This document shows positions 19,771 to 28,528 of a DNA stretch of 64,000 bases, in pieces. Each line of letters begins with the position of its first letter. Within the stretch, counting starts at the first letter, position 1. The stretch is from assembly GCA_000155695.1 (NCBI GenBank), contig DS990593.1:40131-104130 (forward strand), read 5' to 3'. The DNA is from Verrucomicrobiia bacterium DG1235. GTDB lineage: Bacteria > Verrucomicrobiota > Verrucomicrobiia > Opitutales > Opitutaceae. The notes below the pieces were generated by a model. That model searched no databases and was not told where the DNA came from. It saw nothing but the letters and a program-made list of their open reading frames with translations. The translations under genes were made by a program, and so were the position numbers.

Positions 19771-20663
19771 TAGGCTCCGCTTGAGCAGAGCGCGGCGACC
19801 GCTTCGCGGACGGAGGGAAGGTCTTCGCGGTAGGTGACGCCGAGCCAGCGGGAATCGCATGGCAAGGCGAGGGCGCGCGCGGAGCTTTCGCGGATGAGTT
19901 GATCGACAGCTGCGGGCAGGTAGAACTCGGATTTTGCCTCGGTGCCGTGTTCTTCGAGGAATGCTTTGAAAAGCGGCTCGAGTTTGGCGGCCCAACCGGC
20001 GGGGAAGCCCCAGCAGTTTAGGGAAACGAGCGTGTCTGGAGGGAGCAAGCGTTCCTCGCCAGCGGCGTTGCGGGCGTGAATTGACTTGTCGGCGCGGTAG
20101 CCGATGTCGGTATGCTCTTCGATGGACAGAAGGGTGTTGTCTTCGTCGGTCTGGCAGACGCCGCGCGATACGGTTCCGTGGGCGGAGAGGGTGTTGGAGA
20201 GTCGGTAGCCTACGAGGCCGTAGGTCGCGGATTCGGACTGCAGGCTCGAGTCGGCGAGAAAGGTGGCGAGGGATTGGAAGGCTTCGGCTCCGTAGAAGTC
20301 GTCCGCGTTTATGACTGCGAATGGGGCGTCCAGATGTTCTCGGGCGGCGTAAACGGCGTGGCCCGTGCCCCACGGTTTTTGGCGGTTTTCGATATTGGAT
20401 ACGGAAATGGGCGTATCCATTTTTTCCTGAAAGGCGTAGGCGAGCTCGATTTTGTCCGAGTACTTGCTTTCGGTCAGCTTTCGGAAATCCGCTTCCATTT
20501 CCTCACGGATGACGAAGACGATTTTTCCGAAACCGGCTCTGCAGGCGTCGAAGACCGAGTAGTCGAGGATCCACTCTCCGTTGGGACCGACTGGCTCCAT
20601 TTGTTTGAGGCCGCCGAATCGGCTTCCCATTCCAGCTGCGAGTACGAGCAAGGTAGGTTGCAT
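19767..20663 (-). CDS. Sugar-phosphate nucleotidyltransferase-like protein
   Basis: The 298-residue protein starts MQPTLLVLAAGMGSRFGG, the nucleotide-binding loop of the NTP_transferase GT-A fold, followed by KQMEPVGPNGEWILDYS. FAVINADDFYGAEAF contains the metal-binding Asp pair. It probably transfers an NMP to a sugar phosphate or a similar small substrate; the exact substrate is not visible. I chose ATG 20663 over a TTG 36 bases upstream because the family loop begins right after this Met. The 3' end overlaps the adaptor gene by 4 bases, tail to tail. Confidence 0.85.
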   Translation of the reverse strand: MQPTLLVLAAGMGSRFGGLKQMEPVGPNGEWILDYSVFDACRAGFGKIVFVIREEMEADFRKLTESKYSDKIELAYAFQEKMDTPISVSNIENRQKPWGTGHAVYAAREHLDAPFAVINADDFYGAEAFQSLATFLADSSLQSESATYGLVGYRLSNTLSAHGTVSRGVCQTDEDNTLLSIEEHTDIGYRADKSIHARNAAGEERLLPPDTLVSLNCWGFPAGWAAKLEPLFKAFLEEHGTEAKSEFYLPAAVDQLIRESSARALALPCDSRWLGVTYREDLPSVREAVAALCSSGAY

Positions 20664-20704
20664 GGAGGAGTTGTGTGTTTGCTGAGGGTTCGCTGGCAAC
20701 AGAA

Positions 20705-20731
20705 AATGGGCGACTCGACGAGTCGCCCATT
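20705..20731 (-). terminator. Terminator of the four-domain TonB-like gene
   Basis: A perfect 13-base inverted repeat (AATGGGCGACTCG / CGAGTCGCCCATT) has one central base, followed on the minus strand by TTTTCTG. It lies 29 bases past the stop of the gene ending at 20760. Confidence 0.85.
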
Positions 20732-20759
20732 GGAAGAGATTGTTATGTGTGGCTGTGAC

Positions 20760-21983
20760 CTAGCTTCGCTCGTTGAAGACGAAGGGTACGATAACGGAGG
20801 ACGGCACGTTTTCGCCGTCGCGGATGGCGGGCTTGAAGGACCAGCTTTGGGCGGCTTCGACAGTCGGCGCGATGAGCTCGTCGTGGGAGCTCTTGGTGCA
20901 GGACGCGCTGAGTACGTTGCCTTGGGCGTCGAGGCTGAGGCGTACCTTTACGAAGCCTTGAACCTTGGCGAGAGCCTTTGGAAGCTCTGGAGCCCGGGAG
21001 CGCTTAACGGTAGGCATGCTGTCGACGGGGAGGTCGGCGGTGAGGATTCCACCATTGAAGCTGAATGGCTGGATGACCTTGGAGGCGACTGCTACTCCGT
21101 CTTTGATCGCGGGCTTGAACTTCCACTGAAGGGCTGCTTCGCGAGCGGCGGTGGAGAGGGCGTCATTGGTTGACTCCAATACGTCAACATCAGCTACGTA
21201 ACCGTGGCTATCGACGGTGATAGCCAGCTTGGCCTCGCCGCGTTCCTTGCGGATTTCACGTGGGAGCTCTGGAGTGGGTTGACGTAGGGCGATAGGCGCC
21301 TTGTCAACGGGCGTCTTCGCTGCGGCGACGACAGCGTCGTGGCTCTTGCCATCTCCATTGAAGCGGAAGGGGATGATGATCTTGGACGCGACGGCCTCAC
21401 CTGATTTGATGGCAGGCTTGAAGCTCCATTTCTGGAGAGCTTCCGAGGCGGTTGCTTCGAGCTCGCCGTGTGTTGAGCTTTTGACAGAAATCTCGTTGAC
21501 TTGGCCATCGGCGTCGAGGCTGGCCTGGAGGACGACTTCACCTGTAATGTTCTTGAGATCGTCTGTGAGATCCGGCTTTACGGAGTTCTTAACGATTGGG
21601 TGCGTGTCTTCTGGAGCCTTCTTGGTATCAAGCACGATGGAGCCTTGATTGAAGTAGAATGGCTGAATCGCCTTCGAAGGGATGGCGACTCCGTCCTCTT
21701 GAGCTGGAGCGAAAGTCCATTGGTGAATCGCTGCGATTGTTGCTTCGTTTAGATGAGCATTGGTCGAGCTTTCGATGTTGGCGTCGGTTACGAATCCGTA
21801 CTCGTTGATGTCAACGAGAACGCTAATTTCGCCTGCTGCGTCGCTTAGAGCGTCAGAAAGGTGTGGCGCTACTGTTTTCTTAGGTGTGGGAACCGTAGTG
21901 GCTGCGCTGGCTACGAGTGGTAGCGCGATTGCAGCGAGGATGCTGAGGATACCCAGATTTGATGAGTGATGTGAGCTTTTCAT
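20760..21983 (-). CDS. Periplasmic protein with four tandem TonB C-terminal domains
   Basis: The 407-residue product has a cleavable signal peptide (LSILAAIALPLVASAATT, cut near residue 28). Four repeats of about 75-90 residues follow (about 38-112, 136-209, 238-310, 332-405). Each ends with W.F.PA...G..V.S..I.PF.FN and contains the strand G.V.......S...L, which is the TonB C-terminal fold. True TonB has one such domain, a Pro-rich spacer and an uncleaved N-terminal helix bound to ExbB/ExbD. Here there is no spacer and no retained anchor, so energy transduction is unlikely. It may bind TonB-dependent receptors or cell-wall material. The gene is monocistronic with a strong terminator. Other repeat-built proteins could be mislabelled TonB; the fold call is firm, the role is not. 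Confidence 0.85.
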   Translation of the reverse strand: MKSSHHSSNLGILSILAAIALPLVASAATTVPTPKKTVAPHLSDALSDAAGEISVLVDINEYGFVTDANIESSTNAHLNEATIAAIHQWTFAPAQEDGVAIPSKAIQPFYFNQGSIVLDTKKAPEDTHPIVKNSVKPDLTDDLKNITGEVVLQASLDADGQVNEISVKSSTHGELEATASEALQKWSFKPAIKSGEAVASKIIIPFRFNGDGKSHDAVVAAAKTPVDKAPIALRQPTPELPREIRKERGEAKLAITVDSHGYVADVDVLESTNDALSTAAREAALQWKFKPAIKDGVAVASKVIQPFSFNGGILTADLPVDSMPTVKRSRAPELPKALAKVQGFVKVRLSLDAQGNVLSASCTKSSHDELIAPTVEAAQSWSFKPAIRDGENVPSSVIVPFVFNERS

Positions 21984-22111
21984 GTGTTGTTAGTGCACAC
22001 TTGTTACGGCACTGGACACCACAGCCTTGAAGCCCATTATCCCTCAGCGGGGGGACGAATTGAGACTACGCCTGTTGAGGCGTTCAAAGTTCTTGAACTA
22101 GGAATTGTACC

Positions 22112-23914
22112 CTAGTTTGGCTTTTGCGCTAGTTTAGCGAGAGCGAAGAGTGAGCGGAACTTTTCTGGGTGTTCTGCTGCGAGATGGGGAATGGGAGAAA
22201 GGGCAGCTTCGATCAATGCGCTCGCTTCGGGAAGACTGTCGGCACTTTGAAGCTCGATAAGGTTTTCGAGGTGGATTGCGGCTGCGCTGGGGAGGGGGGC
22301 GTCGTGGTAGTTCGCGAGTGAGATGCCTTCGATCCCGCTTGGTGAAACAAGTGGATTATTTGCAAGGAACCGTTTGTCGCTTTGCCAAATCGAATACAGT
22401 TTTTTTGCTGTATTCAGAAAATCGTTACTTCCGATAGCTTTGTGCAGATCAAGGGCAGCCGCTGCGAGGTAGGCGTAGTCTAGGCTGGAGGCGCTGCGGG
22501 TTTTGCGATCGGAGTTGTAGAGCTTTTTGTCTGCCTGATCGAAAGCTGAGCTTAGGATGCTGTCGTAGATGCTTCGAGCGAGCTTGAGGTAGGTCTTGTT
22601 TCCTGTGGCGGCGCTGGCCTTGGCTAGAGAACTGACGAGAAGCGCGTTTGTGGCAGTGTATCCAGTATCGTCAGACAGGGGGCTTGGCTTGTCGGCTCGC
22701 TTTTTCTGAAGTTTGTTTCGTAGCTTGTCGAAGCTCGGGGACAGAATGTCGGGGTTGTTGGCGAAGGGAACGTTGAGTCCTTCGTAGATCCCGAGGATAT
22801 CGGTGTTCGGGTCTAGATTTCCTTCCGCCATGAGGCCCCAAGCTTCTGCAGCTTCGGCTGGCAGGCTGGAGAGTTGCGCGTCGTCGATCAGATAGTAGCT
22901 GCCTTCTACCATGTCTGGCGTTTCGCCAGTTGCGAAGCTGTCTAGGTACTGGATCGAGAGACCGTTCGATTTGAGAAGGTCTCGTTTTATGAACGAAACG
23001 GTGAGGCGGATCAGGTTTTCGTATTCGGATTTTGGATCGAGCTCATTCAGTTTGGACAGGGCCTTGAGCATGAGAGCTTGTTCGATGGTGGATTTTTGGA
23101 AAAGGGGGAGCTTCCAGTCCGTATCGTTTGAGCCTATGAAAAAGCCGCCTGATATGCTGTCGAATCCGGCTCCGCTGGAAATTCTCGAGACGATTTGCTG
23201 CATCGCGTTTTGGAGTTCCTCGGCTCTTGTCGCTTCGAGTTCGGAGAGAATGCGGGAGTAGTTGTAGAGATCGGCAGCGGGGAGGGATGGGGCTTCCTCG
23301 GCTTCGAATGCAGTCGCTGGAAAGGCGGTTTCGCTTGCTTGGAGTTCTTCGAGAGAGAGTGATTGGGTCGTGAGGCTTTTGGCGAGGCGTTCTTTGGCAG
23401 GGCCGAGGTACTCGTCGCGTCGGGTTTGCCATTGTTCGGCTACGTTGCGAGCGAGGCTGAGGAATCCTTGGCCGCCCCAGTCGTCTGTTGGAGGAAAATA
23501 GCTGCCTCCATTGAGCGGAGCGAGTTCCGTATTTGTCCAGAGACAGGTTGGCCAGTCGTTTGCTTCGAAGTGTTCGTAGGCGATGAGTCCGAGCAGGGAG
23601 GCGAATTCCGGCTGTTCGTTGACGTCGATGAGAACGGGTACGGCGGTGTCGTTTAGGGTGCTTGCGATGGTCTTGTTCTGAAAGGTTTCTGACAGCATAG
23701 CTCGAGCGAGGCTGTTTCCGTAGTGGGCGACGAAGAAGAAGAGCGGCTTGTCGGACGATTTCGCCTCGGCGAGTGTCTCAGGGCTCCAGTGGCGCCATTG
23801 CACAGTGTCGGATTCGTGAGCGGTCCAGAGGGAGGAGTTGGCGTGCAGGCGGGCGCTGAAAGCGAGGGATGCAATTGCGAACAGGAAGAAGACAAAGGGG
23901 CGTAGGGTTGTCAT
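22112..23914 (-). CDS. YyaL/DUF255-type thioredoxin and six-hairpin protein, CxxC lost
   Basis: From ATG 23914 the 600-residue protein has a signal peptide (MTTLRPFVFFLFAIASLAFSARLHA). The N-terminal part follows the DUF255 thioredoxin-like pattern: KPLFFF, then LSETFQNKTIASTLND, VLIDVNEQPEFA, and NGGSYFPP. The remainder is alpha/alpha barrel-like (DTGYTATNALLVSSLAKAS, YNSDRKTRSASSLDYAYLA). Family members usually carry CHWCHVM after the first strand. Here that stretch reads AHYGNSLARAM with no cysteines, so thiol redox chemistry is not possible. Export is also unusual for the family. The function is unknown. A TTG at 23950 would place extra residues before the signal peptide and is less likely. 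Confidence 0.8.
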   Translation of the reverse strand: MTTLRPFVFFLFAIASLAFSARLHANSSLWTAHESDTVQWRHWSPETLAEAKSSDKPLFFFVAHYGNSLARAMLSETFQNKTIASTLNDTAVPVLIDVNEQPEFASLLGLIAYEHFEANDWPTCLWTNTELAPLNGGSYFPPTDDWGGQGFLSLARNVAEQWQTRRDEYLGPAKERLAKSLTTQSLSLEELQASETAFPATAFEAEEAPSLPAADLYNYSRILSELEATRAEELQNAMQQIVSRISSGAGFDSISGGFFIGSNDTDWKLPLFQKSTIEQALMLKALSKLNELDPKSEYENLIRLTVSFIKRDLLKSNGLSIQYLDSFATGETPDMVEGSYYLIDDAQLSSLPAEAAEAWGLMAEGNLDPNTDILGIYEGLNVPFANNPDILSPSFDKLRNKLQKKRADKPSPLSDDTGYTATNALLVSSLAKASAATGNKTYLKLARSIYDSILSSAFDQADKKLYNSDRKTRSASSLDYAYLAAAALDLHKAIGSNDFLNTAKKLYSIWQSDKRFLANNPLVSPSGIEGISLANYHDAPLPSAAAIHLENLIELQSADSLPEASALIEAALSPIPHLAAEHPEKFRSLFALAKLAQKPN

Positions 23915-24070
23915 GGTTTCTAGAACAAATCGGTTAGAGGTGGGTCGCAAGATCTCTATTGCGCAAACCTGTAGAATTGGCGTGGATTTGTGGGTTGCTG
24001 TGGCGCTGAAGGCAAAGCTTGATGTCGTGCAGTCCGCCTTCGATAGTTTTGGCGCTGAGAGAAAAGTTTT

Positions 24071-24451
24071 ATGGAATCGAAATATTTAGGTAAGACCGTC
24101 CAACAGCCGATCGACGAGCTCGACACTTTCGAAGCTCCCGAGGGGGTTACGACGGTCACGATGACTTCGGACGAGCTCACGAGTTCCTGTCCTATCACGG
24201 GACAACCGGATTTTTACAACGTTTCGATCGAGTACGCCCCGAAGGAGCTGTGCATCGAAAGCAAGAGCCTGAAGCTTTTTCTTTGGGGATTTCGGGACAA
24301 GGCGATGTTCGCTGAGAAAATCGCGGCCGTGATCTGTGATCGGGTGGTGCAGGATATTTCTCCTAGGCGTTGTCGGGTCATGACTTTCCAGAAGGCTCGT
24401 GGAGGAATCGAGATCGAGTCGGTAGCGGAATTTCCGCGGGCAACTGATTAG
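24071..24451 (+). CDS. queF: NADPH-dependent 7-cyano-7-deazaguanine reductase QueF
   Basis: The 126-residue short (type I) QueF reduces the nitrile of preQ0 to the amine preQ1 with NADPH, a step in queuosine tRNA modification. The catalytic Cys40 sits in SSCPITGQPDFYN with Asp47 close by. The family motif is seen as CIESKSLKLFLWGFRD. It is divergent from the yyaL-like gene, with 156 bases between the starts. The rhomboid-like gene follows after 12 bases and may be co-transcribed. Other queuosine genes are not in the window. Confidence 0.96.
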   Translation: MESKYLGKTVQQPIDELDTFEAPEGVTTVTMTSDELTSSCPITGQPDFYNVSIEYAPKELCIESKSLKLFLWGFRDKAMFAEKIAAVICDRVVQDISPRRCRVMTFQKARGGIEIESVAEFPRATD

Positions 24452-24463
24452 CGTCGAGTCGGG

Positions 24464-25246
24464 ATGAGGTTTTTAGACAAGTTGGAGAGGAAGTTTGGGT
24501 TTCTCGCGATACATGGGCTGACGAATTACATTGTTGTTGGTCAAGCAATTACCTTTTTGCTAGTCGCGACTTTAAGGCCGGAGGTAGCCGGTCGCGTCCT
24601 TGAATTGATGGAGTTTCGCTTAGTCGACTTTTTGAGGGGGCATATTTGGAATCCGTTCAGTTTCATTCTCATACCGAAGAATTTCAGTCTAATATGGATA
24701 TTCTTTACGCTTTCGATTCTTCACATGATGGGAACTGCTTTGGAGCAGCATTGGGGGGCTTTTCGTTATAATTTGTATATTCTCGTCGGCATCGTAGCGG
24801 TTGTTTTCAGCGGAATAACTTTTCCTTACCATTCTGTTTCTAGTTATTTTTTGCTAACATCGGTATTTTTGGCGTTCTCCTATCTTTATCCGAACATTGA
24901 ATTGAATCTATTTTTCGTCTTACCAGTGAAGATGAAGTGGCTTGGATTACTCTCTGTGGTGTTAGCTATTATGTTCTTTTTCGAAGGAAATGCAGCCGTT
25001 AAGTTGGAAATAGTCGCCTCCCTCATCAACTTCCCGATTTTCTTTGGAGCGGATATCGTGCGTGGGTTTCGCTCGAAGCAGCGGGTTCGAGAAATGAAGT
25101 CCGCCAAGCGAAAATTGGACGCGGAGCCTTTTCACACTTGCGCGGTGTGTGGCGCGACGGACCTGACTCATCCGGAACGTGACTTCAGGTATCGAGACGA
25201 TGGAGCGATTTGTTCGGATTGCTTGGGCGAAGTGTCTGAGGACTGA
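24464..25246 (+). CDS. Rhomboid-like membrane protein without catalytic residues, with C-terminal zinc ribbon
   Basis: The 260-residue protein has about six hydrophobic helices in rhomboid-like order (HGLTNYIVVGQAITFLLVA, FFTLSILHMMGTALEQHWG). The segment LYPNIELNLFFVLPVKMKW closely matches LYPDREIQLLLFFVLPIRV in the active rhomboid at 28.5 kb. The GxSx motif and the later His of active rhomboids are absent at the aligned positions, so it should be proteolytically inactive. The cytoplasmic tail has CAVCGATD...CSDC, a probable zinc ribbon. It follows queF by 12 bases. The role is unknown; rhomboid pseudoproteases elsewhere bind or route client membrane proteins. Confidence 0.75.
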   Translation: MRFLDKLERKFGFLAIHGLTNYIVVGQAITFLLVATLRPEVAGRVLELMEFRLVDFLRGHIWNPFSFILIPKNFSLIWIFFTLSILHMMGTALEQHWGAFRYNLYILVGIVAVVFSGITFPYHSVSSYFLLTSVFLAFSYLYPNIELNLFFVLPVKMKWLGLLSVVLAIMFFFEGNAAVKLEIVASLINFPIFFGADIVRGFRSKQRVREMKSAKRKLDAEPFHTCAVCGATDLTHPERDFRYRDDGAICSDCLGEVSED

Positions 25247-25573
25247 CCGAGGCGCGTCGCAAGGTTTTGGCAATCAGACGCTAGCGTGGCTCTAATGGTC
25301 GTGATGCGACACCGGTATAATACCTGATTCGACTAAGGTGGAAAATATCTACTGTTGACTAAGGGTCTCGGGGCGTCTTAGTAAAAACACTGTAAAGTAA
25401 TCTCCTACATCAAGGCCAAGCGAGTCGCTCCGTATTTGACGGTCGCTCGTGAAGTCACACTCGATGGCTTTAAATGCGTATCGGTGCTAAACTGAGGGAT
25501 CTATTGAGGTCGCCTTTTGTCGGTTTAGCCAGAAGCGTACTTTTTGGCCGGAACGAAAACAGAATCCAACTAA
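25247..25573. other. Intergenic region upstream of the LuxR-type gene
   Basis: This 327-base stretch has no convincing reading frame on either strand. It has TTGAC-like hexamers but no spacing I would defend as a promoter. It presumably holds the promoter of the short LuxR-type regulator. Confidence 0.4.
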
Positions 25574-25849
25574 GTGAAACCGAACCAACTATCCGAAACC
25601 GCCACGAAACTTAGTCCGGGATCCGTTCCCGGCGCCGAGCAGCTTGAGCGGCTCACGAAACGTGAGAAGCAAGTGCTCTTTTGGATCGTCGAAGGGAAGA
25701 CCAACGGCGATATCGGCCGCATCCTCGAAATCAGTCCTCGAACGGTCGAAAAGCACTGCGAAAGCATATTCCGTAAGCTTGGGATTGAGAATCGCTATGC
25801 TGCGATCGTCTTTGCTCTGACGAGCAACTGGGCTCTCAAGCCTGAGTAG
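25574..25849 (+). CDS. Stand-alone LuxR-family helix-turn-helix regulator
   Basis: The 91-residue protein starts at a GTG and consists almost entirely of a LuxR/GerE DNA-binding domain: LTKREKQVLFWIVEGKTNGD, then IGRILEISPRTVEKHCESIF and RKLGIENRYAA. No receiver or ligand-binding domain precedes it, so it resembles GerE-type small regulators. It would bind DNA as a dimer. Targets and signal are unknown. The start is uncertain, but the first 25 residues are not conserved domain and could be shorter. Confidence 0.85.
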   Translation: MKPNQLSETATKLSPGSVPGAEQLERLTKREKQVLFWIVEGKTNGDIGRILEISPRTVEKHCESIFRKLGIENRYAAIVFALTSNWALKPE

Positions 25850-25977
25850 AGGCTCGAGCGCGCGACGCGCCTTCGACTGGTCCCTCGGGTCGGTGAGCCA
25901 TTGCTTTTCTCGCTAGGAGGGGACGGTCTTCTTTTCGGGGACGATTGCTTCTGATTGAACGCAGGTGGAGGAGGAAA

Positions 25978-26014
25978 AAGAAAAGCCGCTGCCTCGAATG
26001 AGGAGCGGCTTTCT
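25978..26014 (-). terminator. Terminator of prc (possibly bidirectional)
   Basis: Stem AAAGCCGCT/AGCGGCTTT with an inner CCTC/GAGG arm and a GAAT loop; on the minus strand it runs into TTTTCTTTTT. It lies 26 bases past the prc stop. Confidence 0.85.
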
Positions 26015-26039
26015 TGTACTTTGAATTTGTTTCGACTCT

Positions 26040-28376
26040 CTAGTTGAGCAGTCTTTCGAAGCGCGACTTCGATGCGATTGGAAGTGCGGGCTGGCTCCAA
26101 TCGACCGGATTGGGCGAAACGCCGATGGCGTCAGTCATGATGCGAAGCGTTTCGCGGAGCTGAATGTCGAACTCTGGGAGTTCTTCCTCTTCTTCTTCCT
26201 TGGTCTCGGTCGAGCCGTCACTCGTTTCGGATGGCGAAACGCTTGCTATTTCCTGATCGGTTCCACCTTCGACAGCAGTTGGCAGGGCAGCGGTTTCTGG
26301 TTCGGGAGTCTCGTTTTCGAGCTCCTTCTCCTCGGCTTCGCGTTTTGCTTCTTCGCGCATTACGCTGTCGAGTTTGATCTCGGTGAAGTCGTAATTGTTT
26401 TCAGCGAGGAGGCGTTGTTCGTCTTTTATGGAATCGAGGAATTTTTCGTCGGCTTCCATCATTACCTTCCTCTGTTCCAGATTCAGGGAGATCTGCTTCC
26501 GGTCTTCGCGCTCGGCAAACCAGTCGAGACGCTTTTGTAGGAAGTCAAACTCTTCGAGCGAATTCGCTCGTTCTTCGCTGCTGGTGATAAGGGTTTCGAG
26601 AAGGCTATTTTTCAGAGTCATTTCCACAAAGCGTTGGACCGGCTTGATGTAGTCCCAGGACAGGGCGTGCGGAAGGTCGGCTTCGCCAACTGCGGTGACT
26701 TCTTCCATGGAGTGTAGTTGAATATCGGGCACAACACCTTTGCGTTGCGTGGAAAAACCGTTTGGCAGGTAGAACTTCCGAATGGTGAGCTTGGCGGCTC
26801 CGGCTCGATCGTTTGCGACGTCTTTCCGAAGTACGTACTGGTCGAGAGAGAAGACTTGCTGGACGGTGCCTTTTCCGTGCGTGGAAGTGTTGCCGATCGT
26901 GATGGATCGGCCGTAGTTCTGAAGGGCCCCGGCGAGAATTTCCGAGGCGGAAGCGCTGTAGCGGGAAGTGAGAACGGCAAGGGGGCCGCTGTAGGCTACC
27001 TTCGGGTCACGGTCCATGTGGGATATGACGTATCCACTTTTTTCGCGTACTTGCACGACGGGACCGCGGCGGATGAATAGCCCGGTCATGCGGATGGCCT
27101 CGTCGAGTAGGCCTCCGCCATTTCGACGAAGGTCGAGGACGATACCTTGCACGCCGGCCTCTTTCATTTTTAAGACGAGCTCTTCCACGTCGGCGGTTAC
27201 GCTTGTCGTGTAGCGTTGGCCGTTTTCGATGTATTCGTCGCCGCCGTAGAAGGTTGGGATTTCGATCACGCCGATAGGGCTGACATTTCCGTTTTCGTCT
27301 GGAACGTCGAATATTTTTCCTGTGGTGCGGCTGGAGTTGATGTGAACTTCGTCACGGACAATTATGACGTCTTCGCGTACCGAATCGTCGGTCGCGTCGT
27401 TTGGAATGATGGTGAGGGTGACTTTGGAGCCTTTTTCGCCGCGGATCTGATCGACGATTTTGCGGAGTCCCATTCCGATGATGTCTACGGGCTCTTCGCC
27501 CTCTTGGGCGACGGCGACGATACGGTCGTTCGGCTTGAGCTTTTTGCTGCGAATGGCGGGGGCTCCCGGAACGAGCTCGCGGATGACGCAGTAGCCGTCT
27601 TCCTCGCTGAGCATGGCTCCGATGCCGATAAGCTTGAGTCTCATGCTGATGTTGAAGTCTTCCAGCGTGTCCGACGAGAGGAAGCTCGAGTGCGGGTCGA
27701 ACATCTTGGTCAGGCTTGTGAGAAAGATCTCCTGAACGTCCTTGGAGCCGAATTCGTGTAGGCTTCGCAGGACTCGCTTGTAGCGTTTGGCGATGCGTTC
27801 TTTCGCCTCTTCTTGAGTCTTGTCGTTGAGGATTTCCTGCAGGAGCTCGTACTTGATGCGGAGGCGCCAAAGCTCGTTGGCTTCTTCTTCGCTGGAGGGC
27901 CATGGGCTTTCGCTGCGATCGTAGACGAAGTATTCGTCGGTATCGAATGACCAGTCGTTTTCGAGTTGTTCGAGCACCCAGTCGACGCGGGCTAGAGCGC
28001 GGTCGCGGTAAAGTGAGTAGATTTCGAAGGCGACGTTCAGTTCGCCCTGATAACGGAGCTTGAAGCCAAGCGTTTCGCCATACTTCTCGATGAACTGCTG
28101 CTCGTGTTCTTCGAGGAGGTAGAGCTTGTTGTAGTCGAGATCCTTCATGAACTTGGTGACGAGCTCGGCAAAGGTTTCTTTTGAAATCTCGGCGCTTTCA
28201 AAGTGCATGGTCTCGAGCATTTCAACGATCAGCCTCGCCTCGTTTTGCATGAGGGGGCTGCTAGAAAGTTCAGGAAGCTCGCCGATTGCAATCTCGTCAA
28301 TGGCGGTGACTGCCAAGGACAGCGAGGTAAGGAATATGCCCAGGAGGGCTACGGCGGCGGTTAGGCGCTTGGTCAT
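26040..28376 (-). CDS. prc: Carboxy-terminal processing protease (Prc/Tsp, peptidase S41)
   Basis: The 778-residue protein has an N-terminal signal sequence (LTAAVALLGIFLTSLSLAVTA), an alpha-helical lid region, a PDZ domain (about 245-325; VPGAPAIRSKKLKPNDRIVA) and an S41 protease domain. The protease domain has the SASASE nucleophile motif (474-479) and Lys502 in STHGKGTVQQVF, which form the Ser-Lys dyad. A helical C-terminal extension (about 560-700) matches the Prc/Tsp architecture rather than the shorter CtpA. An acidic, Glu/Thr-rich segment (about 690-740) precedes the end. Prc trims or degrades periplasmic proteins from nonpolar C-termini and controls cell-wall hydrolases. Confidence 0.95.
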   Translation of the reverse strand: MTKRLTAAVALLGIFLTSLSLAVTAIDEIAIGELPELSSSPLMQNEARLIVEMLETMHFESAEISKETFAELVTKFMKDLDYNKLYLLEEHEQQFIEKYGETLGFKLRYQGELNVAFEIYSLYRDRALARVDWVLEQLENDWSFDTDEYFVYDRSESPWPSSEEEANELWRLRIKYELLQEILNDKTQEEAKERIAKRYKRVLRSLHEFGSKDVQEIFLTSLTKMFDPHSSFLSSDTLEDFNISMRLKLIGIGAMLSEEDGYCVIRELVPGAPAIRSKKLKPNDRIVAVAQEGEEPVDIIGMGLRKIVDQIRGEKGSKVTLTIIPNDATDDSVREDVIIVRDEVHINSSRTTGKIFDVPDENGNVSPIGVIEIPTFYGGDEYIENGQRYTTSVTADVEELVLKMKEAGVQGIVLDLRRNGGGLLDEAIRMTGLFIRRGPVVQVREKSGYVISHMDRDPKVAYSGPLAVLTSRYSASASEILAGALQNYGRSITIGNTSTHGKGTVQQVFSLDQYVLRKDVANDRAGAAKLTIRKFYLPNGFSTQRKGVVPDIQLHSMEEVTAVGEADLPHALSWDYIKPVQRFVEMTLKNSLLETLITSSEERANSLEEFDFLQKRLDWFAEREDRKQISLNLEQRKVMMEADEKFLDSIKDEQRLLAENNYDFTEIKLDSVMREEAKREAEEKELENETPEPETAALPTAVEGGTDQEIASVSPSETSDGSTETKEEEEEELPEFDIQLRETLRIMTDAIGVSPNPVDWSQPALPIASKSRFERLLN

Positions 28377-28528
28377 AGGGTTCTGGTTCGAGTTGTCTTA
28401 GTCGGCGAGGGGTGGACTCTGTCGTCCCGTCGTTTCCCACCGAAAGGGGGTTGTTGGAAAAGTTACTTTTAGTGAATGTCTACGAAAGTCGCCAGAATTT
28501 GCCAGCGAGTATTGTTGCTTGGTCTGAC

